A stretch of 64,000 nucleotides of DNA from NCBI GenBank assembly GCA_964348665.1, contig CAYGDP010000007.1, positions 1 to 64,000 on the forward strand, given 5' to 3'. Of the stretch, positions 53,801 through 60,516 are shown in pieces (positions within the stretch are counted from its first letter, which is position 1; every line of letters starts with the position of its first letter). Source of the DNA: CAYGDP01 sp964348665 (GTDB lineage Bacteria; Verrucomicrobiota; Verrucomicrobiia; Palsa-1439; CAYGDP01). The position numbers and the translations under genes are program-made. The notes below the pieces were generated by a model. It was not told the DNA's origin, made no database searches, and was given only the letters and a program-made list of their open reading frames with translations.

Positions 53801-55192
53801 CTCGAAATTAGAACCATCGGGACGAAACCGCCCCATTTTGCAATAGGCGAACTTCGTGGTCTTGCCGTCCTTATCGCGCACGTTGCCGCTATTGAATGCG
53901 CCTTGCGCCATATAAATCCAGCCGCCCGGGCCGCGAGTGAATTGATGCGGGAAAAGATGCGAATCCTGCGTGCCGAACCCGGTCAGCACGGATTCTCGCG
54001 AGTCGGCTTTTCCATCGCCATTTGTATCTCGCAGAAACAGGATATCGTTGCCGTACTGGGCGAATGTGCCGGCGCGGTAGGGAAGCAGGCCCAGTGGGAT
54101 GGCGAGTCCATCGGCAAAGACGCGCGGTGCGCGGGCGCTTGCGTCGTAGGGTTTGTCGAAAATCAGCACACGATCTTTACCGCCCTGCGCGAAGAGTTGC
54201 TTCGAGCGCTCTGACTGCTCGTTGGAGTCCACGGGATATTCGGTGGCGGTCATCGTCCAGAGCCGGCCCGCGGCATCCCACGCGACGGTGATCGGCTTGA
54301 TAACGCCGTGCTCTTCACTGGCGAACAGCTCGATTTCGAATCCCGGCGGCAACGAAAACGATTGTTTCTGTTCGTCGGGCGTGAGCGGAGACGCTTTCGG
54401 GGGTTTGGACGGAGGCGGTGCTCCTTCGAACTTCACCGTTGGCGGCAGTTCTTCGATGGTGATGTCTTTGAATTGCGCCAGAGCTTTGCCGCCGCCATGG
54501 ACTTGGACGCCGATGATGCCGGTATCAGCGATTTTCGGATCGGTTTCCGTGTAGTCGCAGGTTTGGATGCCGTTAATCCAAAGCGTCAGACGAGGACCGT
54601 CGGCGCGGATGACATATTCGTTCCAATCATCGCGGCGCAGTTTTGGTTCGAGCGCCTTCATATCGGACTGCGCGAGCACGCGATTGCGGCGAGATTCATC
54701 GTAGATCGCGCCCCACCACGTCGGATCGCCGATGTCGCACTGGTAACCACTGACTTCGTGATGGTTGGGAATGCGTTGGCTGCGGATTTGGACGCCGCTG
54801 TTGATGAAACCGCCGGCGCCGCGCAATTTGAATTTCAATCGGAGGATGAAATTGCCGTAGCTTTTTTTCGTGCAAAGGAACTCGTTGTTCGGAACATTCT
54901 GGGTGAGCGAGCCGCCGGTGATGACGTCGTCTTCCAATCTCCACCATTTGAGATTTCCTTCCCAGCCGTCGAGGGTTTTACCATCGAAGAGCGAGACGGT
55001 TTTGCCGACGGGAGGAGGGTCCGCTGCGTGCGCAGCGGAAACTCCAAACCCCAAACTCCAAACTCCAATGAATCCCCAAATTCCAAGCACCAAAAGTGAT
55101 TGTAATTGGCAGACAAATTGGAAGGCAGGAAGATTGGAGATCGGAGCTTCGGATTTTTTTGGGGTTTGGGCGTAGGGCTTTGGGATTTTCAC
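50804..55192 (-). CDS. PVC-type multidomain secreted protein: DUF1080, NHL-like propeller, HEAT, LamG and CxxCH haem domain
   Basis: A 1462-residue protein from GTG 55192 (AGGATG upstream). A repeat-encoded signal peptide (about 31-52) is followed by a DUF1080 (3-keto-disaccharide hydrolase/LamG-like) domain at about 64-245, starting LFDGKTLDGWEG. Next is a propeller of the PVC membrane-bound dehydrogenase type (about 280-660), HEAT-like alpha repeats (about 690-1020), a second LamG-like fold (about 1130-1290), and a cytochrome c-type domain with CLVCH at about 1342 and a Met in SIMPDG as possible axial ligand. It fits the PVC-type heme-binding CxxCH protein family linked to polysaccharide breakdown. 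Substrate unknown. Confidence 0.88.
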   Translation of the reverse strand: MKIPKPYAQTPKKSEAPISNLPAFQFVCQLQSLLVLGIWGFIGVWSLGFGVSAAHAADPPPVGKTVSLFDGKTLDGWEGNLKWWRLEDDVITGGSLTQNVPNNEFLCTKKSYGNFILRLKFKLRGAGGFINSGVQIRSQRIPNHHEVSGYQCDIGDPTWWGAIYDESRRNRVLAQSDMKALEPKLRRDDWNEYVIRADGPRLTLWINGIQTCDYTETDPKIADTGIIGVQVHGGGKALAQFKDITIEELPPTVKFEGAPPPSKPPKASPLTPDEQKQSFSLPPGFEIELFASEEHGVIKPITVAWDAAGRLWTMTATEYPVDSNEQSERSKQLFAQGGKDRVLIFDKPYDASARAPRVFADGLAIPLGLLPYRAGTFAQYGNDILFLRDTNGDGKADSRESVLTGFGTQDSHLFPHQFTRGPGGWIYMAQGAFNSGNVRDKDGKTTKFAYCKMGRFRPDGSNFEIVGWGLNNIWGFVIGREGEMFIQEANDLGFPVTPFFVGASYPGIGNDRAKPYAPFQPALGAHFQMGGTGLSGLALSDDRNNWPVPYADVMYVSNPITSRINAIKIHPDGTGYRLEKLPDLVACSDPWFRPIAIHFGPDGSLYIVDWYNKVISHNEVPRNHPDRDKSHGRIWRVRHKNQPPRTVPDLTRVADADLLKHLAADNTWEATTAWQQIVDRKAEKLTPQLSKIAADAKLPTDVRIRALWALEGLGKADSALLQTLTRDPNRNLRRETVRTVSSRQTDGGQASKSNSTLLQLLEPLASDPDSQIRAEVIRSLGGIKDASGRHTKLLVEMADEPLDGAPVTSGTNAGPSAAHDRAFERYLIRAALENDPKQTEEFFNWSYAGNMPVENRLLASLALEPKTSASRVAKLLPQLKRPPNDEELLRLVEFLDEPGVGDAVKAVLKNPAQSAVVLESLLRIRNRLDTAKLTPLLTDAARSLWTGDAVAKQLAVRLASAFKLTVLESDLVALLQKTSPKDQQLSALRALREMNSGQADLFAKLAQSADADLRQEAILALASSTHERAPVLLLEFVGKMNPRERRDALDRLASTPRGAQGLVKAFAANTLPITDLDGALADKLQAVLGKDAELVALLEANAALFRNVLRLDGKDDSFADTNITLAGAFTVEAWVRFAPGIGNDDGILCASGVADFNFYDSKFRLWAGPALHDVIIAKKKIVPDTWTHVAITRDAPGKFKLYLNGELDTDECKPDTTTYANLDVGFTAASPGTTGDIMEFRVWNVARSPEEIRASFDRSFDGETQPDSLVKYYSSGAPRGKLKGGAKLVRTSDFPPLLTGAEAKEMEAKLAKYRTLAEKAGDTSASLSASVARGKELFAKTCLVCHKVGNEGAGFAPALDGSGHRDPDALLRALLTPSAAIEGGYRMFRVEMKDGDVKDGFLVSQDTDAIVLRAINSEPERIAQKDIRAAGFTKRSIMPDGLLEAMSDEQVRDLFTFVKTLK
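55025..55190 (-). repeat. TTTGG/CCAAA inverted repeat at the start of the gene ending at 55192
   Basis: On the plus strand, CCAAACCCC (55044-55052) is exactly complementary to GGGGTTTGG (55161-55169). One arm lies in the first codons; the other encodes the signal peptide core (VLGIWGFIGVWSLGFGVS). Confidence 0.65.
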
Positions 55193-55204
55193 GGACGCAT
55201 CCTA

Positions 55205-55711
55205 TCAGAATAGCGGGCGGTTGACAGTGATTTTGGCGGGGTCAGCGTTGCCGCATTTGGGACAAGGGGGATGCGGCGGCATCGGCGGAAATTTTTCATA
55301 CGCGACCCAGTCGGTCGCCGGTGTGCGGGAAAGTTGAACACGGTGAAATTCTTTCAGGGACTCCTGGGTAAATTCCTCGCTTTTGGCAAGTTGCGCTTCC
55401 CATTTCGCCTGCTCATCGGTCGGCCACTTATGGAGGGCATAGGGAAATTTTGTCTGGCAAACGTTACATTGGGCGAGGTCAGCGTTGACGGCGGATTGCT
55501 TTCCGCACTGCGGACATTTTTGCGGCGGGACCTTCCGATAGCTTTCGCGAAATAGGTGCTGGCAACTTTCGCAGTGGAAATCGCGTTGCTCGTCTTGCAC
55601 CTTTTGTTCGGCGGTGGTTTTGGAACCGCCGCCGCGAAATAATTGGAATCCCCAAATACTGATGGCGCAGACGACCAAAAGGATAAAGATGACGAGACGA
55701 TTCTTATTCAC
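55205..55711 (-). CDS. Membrane-anchored zinc-ribbon protein
   Basis: From GTG 55711 the protein has 168 residues: a transmembrane helix right at the start (LVIFILLVVCAISIWGFQLF) and then three pairs of CxxC (CESC, CPQC and CNVC) plus a last CPKC near the C-terminus. These should form two zinc ribbons. I prefer this start because an ATG at 55765 would overlap the prepilin gene by nearly 40 bases and place odd residues before the helix. Position after the prepilin gene suggests co-transcription. Function unknown. Confidence 0.7.
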   Translation of the reverse strand: MNKNRLVIFILLVVCAISIWGFQLFRGGGSKTTAEQKVQDEQRDFHCESCQHLFRESYRKVPPQKCPQCGKQSAVNADLAQCNVCQTKFPYALHKWPTDEQAKWEAQLAKSEEFTQESLKEFHRVQLSRTPATDWVAYEKFPPMPPHPPCPKCGNADPAKITVNRPLF

Positions 55712-55727
55712 GGGAGGAGCGACAAGA

Positions 55728-56591
55728 TCAATAATAGTCGTGTCCGGCTTCGTCAATGCCAGCATTGCCATTGGGCCAAGTGGCTGTTCCGGAGCAACCA
55801 CCGCCGTAAATTCGCACTATATATTTCACGCTGCCATCGGCAAATAGGACGTGGCCATGAAGATTGCTAGGATTTCCCGCGGTGGAGGCTGTGGATTTAA
55901 ACCAGTGCCGCTTCAATCCCGTGGAGTTAAAGGGGGCCGCGTTGATGTTGACGTTGCAATGCCAAGTGCTGTCGTAGGCGATCACTTTTTTTGCCGGGGC
56001 GCGCAACGCGGCACGACGCACTTGTTTGCCGTTCTGTTCGTGCAACGCCATGATGTCGGCTCCGCTGTAGCCAGATCCAGTATGCGTCGCATACATATAA
56101 CTTGACCCCACACAATCATAAAACGAAAGACTGGTACAAAACGCAGGCCAACCATAGGACTGGCCTTGATTGGTTCCCACATCAGCCGGGCAGCGAAACA
56201 CTTTCAATTCTTTTACTCCGCCCCCTTGCTGCTTGTAATACCAATTCAGTGGACGAAGATCGGCAGGGTAGTCGGTGCCACATTGCGACTCCCAAGCGCT
56301 GATGGTCAACCCCGTCTTACCGCCCGAACCATAATTAAAAAATCCGCACTGACCGCCCGCAACAATTTCAGACGGAAACCCGTTGTATTCCTGCTCGTAA
56401 AGAAAAATCCCAATCCCGATATCGCGCAAGTTCGACTGGCAGACGATGGCTTTGGCGCGTTCGCGCACACCGCGCAGCGCCGGCAGCAACAACCCCGCGA
56501 GAATCATGATGATCGTCACGACGATGAGCAATTCGATCAGTGAAAAGCCGTCGCGCAGAAACTTCCGCCGAGTGTGTTGGCATATCTTCAT
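55728..56591 (-). CDS. Type II secretion/type IV prepilin-like protein (DUF1559-type)
   Basis: A 287-residue protein with the class III signal of type IV pilins: RRKFLRDG followed by FSLIELLIVVTIIMILAGLL, with Glu at position +5. PilD-type peptidase should cut after Gly. The mature part has the DUF1559/H-X9-DG features of planctomycete and verrucomicrobial pseudopilins (CQSNLRDIGIGIFLYEQEYNG and HVLFADGSVKYI). Such proteins are numerous in these genomes and are thought to serve secretion or adhesion. The downstream membrane protein may act with it. It is divergent from an AraC gene. Confidence 0.9.
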   Translation of the reverse strand: MKICQHTRRKFLRDGFSLIELLIVVTIIMILAGLLLPALRGVRERAKAIVCQSNLRDIGIGIFLYEQEYNGFPSEIVAGGQCGFFNYGSGGKTGLTISAWESQCGTDYPADLRPLNWYYKQQGGGVKELKVFRCPADVGTNQGQSYGWPAFCTSLSFYDCVGSSYMYATHTGSGYSGADIMALHEQNGKQVRRAALRAPAKKVIAYDSTWHCNVNINAAPFNSTGLKRHWFKSTASTAGNPSNLHGHVLFADGSVKYIVRIYGGGCSGTATWPNGNAGIDEAGHDYY

Positions 56592-56698
56592 GGCGTTCTC
56601 TCCATCGCCAAAACTCTACCACTCCTCACCGCAACCACAATGGCAGAAATCCGCTACTTGCTGTCCAAAATCCACGTGTCTTGCATTCGTTAGGTTGC

Positions 56699-56704
56699 TA
56701 TAAT
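56699..56704 (+). promoter_or_regulatory. -10 box (TATAAT) of a probably leaderless message
   Basis: A perfect TATAAT ends six bases before the GTG at 56711, so transcription would start at or beside the start codon. No Shine-Dalgarno is present. A good -35 box at 17 bp is not evident (TTGCAT at 56681-56686 is only 12 bp away). Confidence 0.5.
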
Positions 56705-56710
56705 TCGGCT

Positions 56711-57574
56711 GTGTCCAACCCCATTGCGATCCGCGAAACCACTGTAGACGGCCCACGCACGAGGCTCTGGCGATTGCGTGCAAACGCGTGCCCCGCGTTG
56801 CTCGCCCACCACATCTCCAACGTTGGCATTGTCCATGCCGCCACACCGTTCGCCCGCGTCCGCGAGCATCCGGATGGCAGTTTTCTGCTTGCCTGTTTTG
56901 CTGGACAAGGACGTATTCTTCTCGATGGCCGCTGGCAAACTTGTGGCGCCGGTATGGTTTGCGTTGCCCCGCCAGGTGTGCTAAACGCCTTCTACGTTTG
57001 CGCCGGAAAACACTGGAGTTTTGTTTGGGTGCGGTATCATGAACCACCTCCGTTACTACCGGTTGTCACTGCGCATTCACCCGTCCGTGTCCGCGCCAAT
57101 CCGGAACCGCTCCGCCTCGCCATCGAAGGTTTGCGCCAAGAATCCAATACCGCCGCTGAACCGCGAATGTTTCATCACTGGGTCGAGCTGATCCACGCCC
57201 ATGTCGTCCGCATCGCACGACCTCAACATGGCGACCCGCGTGTGCGGGCGCTCTGGGAAGAAGTCGGCCGTTCTCTTGCATCCAACTGGTCGCTGGACGC
57301 GCTCGCCGCCCGGGCGCACATCAGCATCGAGCAATTGCGCCGGCTTTGTCTGCGCGAATTTGGACGCAGTCCGATGCATCAGCTTACCTACATGCGAATG
57401 CAGCGTGCGGCGACGCTGCTCGAAACCACCCACGACAAACTCGAGACGATCGCGCCCGTTGTCGGGTATTCCGATGCCATCGCTTTCTCGAAGGTGTTCA
57501 AGAAATGGATCGGTTCACCGCCATCCGAGTATCGCGCGGGCCGACGCGCAAAATCCACCCGGAAGATCAAATGA
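56711..57574 (+). CDS. AraC-family transcriptional regulator
   Basis: From GTG 56711 the protein has 287 residues. An N-terminal cupin-like sensing domain (about 20-150; GRILLDGRWQTCGAGMVCVAPPG) is followed by the AraC DNA-binding domain (about 180-280) with two helix-turn-helix units: WSLDALAARAHISIEQLRRL and LETIAPVVGYSDAIAFSKVF. It overlaps the DDAH-like gene by 4 bp and probably controls that gene, the prepilin gene, or itself. The start is the first plausible codon after the TATAAT box; the frame is open further upstream without similarity. Confidence 0.87.
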   Translation: MSNPIAIRETTVDGPRTRLWRLRANACPALLAHHISNVGIVHAATPFARVREHPDGSFLLACFAGQGRILLDGRWQTCGAGMVCVAPPGVLNAFYVCAGKHWSFVWVRYHEPPPLLPVVTAHSPVRVRANPEPLRLAIEGLRQESNTAAEPRMFHHWVELIHAHVVRIARPQHGDPRVRALWEEVGRSLASNWSLDALAARAHISIEQLRRLCLREFGRSPMHQLTYMRMQRAATLLETTHDKLETIAPVVGYSDAIAFSKVFKKWIGSPPSEYRAGRRAKSTRKIK

Positions 57575-58347
57575 TCCTGCGCGCTCTGATTGCCTTGCTC
57601 CGCGAAGTAAGTCCGCGGATGGCAGAATGCGAATTGACATATCAGGAACGCTTGCCGATCGATCTTGCGCGGGCGCGCACACAACACACGGAATACGCAA
57701 AATGCCTAGCCAGGCTCGGTTGCGAGGTGCGGTTCATCGCGCCAACTCCCGACCTTCCCGATTCGGTTTTTGTGGAAGATACCGCGGTGGTTTTGGATGA
57801 AGTCGCGGTGATCACCCGTCCAGGTGCCGAGCCGCGGCGCGCAGAAACGTCGACCGTGGCGGTCGCGCTTCGCGAAATGAGACCGGTGCATTTTATCGAA
57901 GCTCCCGCGACATTGGACGGCGGCGACGTTTTGCGTGTGGGTCGAACTCTATTTGTGGGACGTTCGAACCGAACCAACGCGGACGGCACGCGGCAGTTGG
58001 CAGCGGCAGTCGAGCCGTTCGGATACGTGATAAAAACCGTCAATCTTACCGACTGTTTGCACCTGAAAACCGCCGTGACTTGCGTGGCGGAGAGTGTGTT
58101 GCTCTTGAACCCTCGCTGGGTGGACGCGCGAGAACTTGGCGAAGCAGAATGGATAAACGTGGATGAGAGCGAGCCGAACGCTGCTAACGCGCTGCGCGTG
58201 GGTGAGTCGGTGATTTATCCCGCGGCATTTCCGCGTACGCGAACGCGTTTGGAGCAACGGGGACTGGATGTTCTCGCGGTGGATTTGTCAGAATTCGCGA
58301 AAGCGGAAGGCGGCGTAACCTGTTGCAGCCTTATTCTCCATCGGTAA
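57571..58347 (+). CDS. Dimethylarginine dimethylaminohydrolase-like amidinohydrolase
   Basis: A 258-residue protein of the DDAH/arginine deiminase superfamily. Key landmarks: VFVEDTAVVLDE (substrate-binding acidic pair), ETLDGGDVLR-like ATLDGGDVLRVG, catalytic His in DCLHLKTAVT, and the catalytic Cys near the C-terminus in GGVTCCSL. The family hydrolyses N-methylated arginines to citrulline and methylamines. Length and motif order fit DDAH better than arginine deiminase. The link with an AraC regulator suggests induced use of the substrate. Start ATG 57571. Confidence 0.87.
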   Translation: MILRALIALLREVSPRMAECELTYQERLPIDLARARTQHTEYAKCLARLGCEVRFIAPTPDLPDSVFVEDTAVVLDEVAVITRPGAEPRRAETSTVAVALREMRPVHFIEAPATLDGGDVLRVGRTLFVGRSNRTNADGTRQLAAAVEPFGYVIKTVNLTDCLHLKTAVTCVAESVLLLNPRWVDARELGEAEWINVDESEPNAANALRVGESVIYPAAFPRTRTRLEQRGLDVLAVDLSEFAKAEGGVTCCSLILHR

Positions 58348-58473
58348 CGATCGGAGTGATGACAATGCTTTTGCAACAACTACGCGAATGCTGGCCCCGA
58401 GGCGTTTCGCTCAAATAACTTAGGCTGCATTCTGGGTATTCCTAATCGCCAACGCAAAAAAGCTCCCACTCAC

Positions 58474-58513
58474 CTCTCTGTGGTAACCACCAGATCGCTG
58501 GCATGACAGAGAG
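58474..58513. promoter_or_regulatory. Nested stem-loops in the leader of the next gene
   Basis: CTCTCTGT (58474-58481) pairs perfectly with ACAGAGAG (58506-58513). Inside are GTGG-TAA-CCAC (58480-58490, competing with the outer stem by two bases) and CCAG-ATCG-CTGG (58490-58501). The shape is a small three-way junction about 95 bases before the start at 58609. It could be a structured leader or a bidirectional terminator. The rest of the 261-bp gap shows nothing else. Confidence 0.4.
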
Positions 58514-58608
58514 CGGCATACAAAAATGAGATTGACGTCCGCCTTGAACGGACTTAGCCTGTGAAAGTCTAATCATCAGGCAAGCAAACCAAAAGGAAAA
58601 CGATTCCC

Positions 58609-60447
58609 ATGAAAGCTTTGAAATTGTTGGCAGTTTTTGTCTTTGCAGTAGTCCTCGCGCGGCTGGCGCCCGCCGCGGAACCCAGCATTGGCGCCGCTGG
58701 CTCTGCCGCCATCGCCGCAGCGGGCGACGACGCCTTGCTCTACATCCATTCACGCAATCCGCAGGAGCTTTTGGGTAAGATCAACAAGATCGCCCGGACT
58801 GCCAATCCGAATTTCAATGCGCTGGACCGACTGCAAATCGGTGAGCCAATCCATAATAAGGGTCTCGAAGGCGTAGACCTGTCCCAACCCATCACCATCA
58901 TTTTGCTCAACTCCAAAAAATATGGCACGACAAACAACGGGTTAGTTTCGCTCTCCGCCACCGATGTGGATACGTTCCTTGGCGCGGTTGGCGCGGATGA
59001 CCGCGGCGGCGCGTTCCAACTCAATACTAGCTCAAAGGGATTGCCGGTGAAAGAATACAGCCGATCCATCACCAAGACCGACAAGGACGGCTACGAGAAA
59101 GCGTTGGCGGCTGGTCAGAACCCTGACATTTCGGATTTTCAAAAGAAAACCACCGAATCGTTTTTTGTTGGCGTGCGAGGCAAACAGTTGGTTATCGGAC
59201 CGACCAAGGCGCTGGTCGAGAAAGCCAGCGCACCCACAGGCCAGCCTCCCGCGCAGCAACTTGGTGGCGACTTGGTGGCGACGTTCCGAATGCCCACCAT
59301 CATGGGCACCTATGATAATGAGATCAAGGCCGCGCAAGGCCAATTGACCGGCGCGATGGCCATGATGGGCGGTGGACAGGCCGAACAGATCCAAATGATC
59401 GTCGATTTGATGATGGATCTCGCCAAAGCCAGCCAAACGACTGAACTCGCTGCATCCTTGGCCGATGGCAATCTTGATATCTCCTTTGCCGTTGCTCCCA
59501 AACCAAACACTGATCTCTCCAAGTTTCTCGCGGCGCAGACCGCCTCGCAAACCGAACTATTCAAGTTCGTTCCCACCCAGTCCGCCATCGCCTTCACTGT
59601 GGCCGCCAAAACCACCGCAGAAGCCAATGCTCTTGCCGAAAAATTCATCAAAATGACCAGCGGCCTGCAAGGGATCAACCCGGCACAAGCACAGGAACTC
59701 GTCAAGTTGACCAAGGAAAGCAATGCCAATTGGGGCGGTGAAATGATGTGGTATATCGCGCCCGGCAACCCCGGTAGCCGCGGGATGACGTTAGTGATGT
59801 TCCAAAAAGTGGTGGACTCCGCCAAAGCCAGGTCCTTGAGCGAGCAAGCCATTAAAGCAGCCGGCCAGGTTAAACAACAAGGCTTTACGCAAACGCAAAC
59901 CTACAAAAAAGACGTGGCTAAAATTGGCGACATTTCCCTCGACTCCGTCACGATCGAAACCAAGACTGACAATCCTCAAGTCGGGCAAATGATCGCCGCG
60001 ATGGGTTTGGACAACATGACCGCTTATATCGCGTATATTCCCAAGTTCGTCGTCGTTGGCATGACCTACGGCGGTGGTGCCGGCACCCCGCCACCCGACG
60101 CCCTCGGTAAAGGAATCAACGCGCTCAAGGCAGGCCAAAGCGGTGGTTTGATGGAATCCGCCGATTATCAAGCTGCCACTCGTGGGTTCCCGGCCAACGC
60201 CTGTGGACTATTCTACATGTCGTTTGAGCGCATGTTGCAAGCGGTCACCGCCATGGTGCCGCAGGAAGCCGCTCAACAAATCGGCATGGCCGCCATGATG
60301 CTGCAAGGAAGCGGCATCAACCTTTCTGGCTACTCAACCATGCAAGCGAATGGTGGACAAGCCACCCTCCGCATCCCGATCCAGAAAATCCAGGACACCA
60401 TCCAGCGCATCCAGCAACAATTCCAAGGCGGCGTCCCCCCGATGTAA
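58609..60447 (+). CDS. Secreted protein of unknown function
   Basis: A 612-residue protein with a clear signal peptide (MKALKLLAVFVFAVVLARLA, cut near PAAEP) and AAGGAAAA upstream. The mature part is soluble, has no Cys-rich or catalytic motif, and looks like a large periplasmic or exported protein of the DUF3352-like kind (repeated alpha/beta segments with Gln- and Ala-rich helices, GQMIAAMGLDNMTAYIAYIP). I do not recognise its family with confidence. It stands alone between the DDAH gene and the opposing M56 gene. Confidence 0.75.
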   Translation: MKALKLLAVFVFAVVLARLAPAAEPSIGAAGSAAIAAAGDDALLYIHSRNPQELLGKINKIARTANPNFNALDRLQIGEPIHNKGLEGVDLSQPITIILLNSKKYGTTNNGLVSLSATDVDTFLGAVGADDRGGAFQLNTSSKGLPVKEYSRSITKTDKDGYEKALAAGQNPDISDFQKKTTESFFVGVRGKQLVIGPTKALVEKASAPTGQPPAQQLGGDLVATFRMPTIMGTYDNEIKAAQGQLTGAMAMMGGGQAEQIQMIVDLMMDLAKASQTTELAASLADGNLDISFAVAPKPNTDLSKFLAAQTASQTELFKFVPTQSAIAFTVAAKTTAEANALAEKFIKMTSGLQGINPAQAQELVKLTKESNANWGGEMMWYIAPGNPGSRGMTLVMFQKVVDSAKARSLSEQAIKAAGQVKQQGFTQTQTYKKDVAKIGDISLDSVTIETKTDNPQVGQMIAAMGLDNMTAYIAYIPKFVVVGMTYGGGAGTPPPDALGKGINALKAGQSGGLMESADYQAATRGFPANACGLFYMSFERMLQAVTAMVPQEAAQQIGMAAMMLQGSGINLSGYSTMQANGGQATLRIPIQKIQDTIQRIQQQFQGGVPPM

Positions 60448-60516
60448 GATGGGAACGGCCGGCTCGTTTGGAGTTTACACTTTAAGGCGCAATCGCAGAG
60501 ATTGTGCCGCGTGTCA

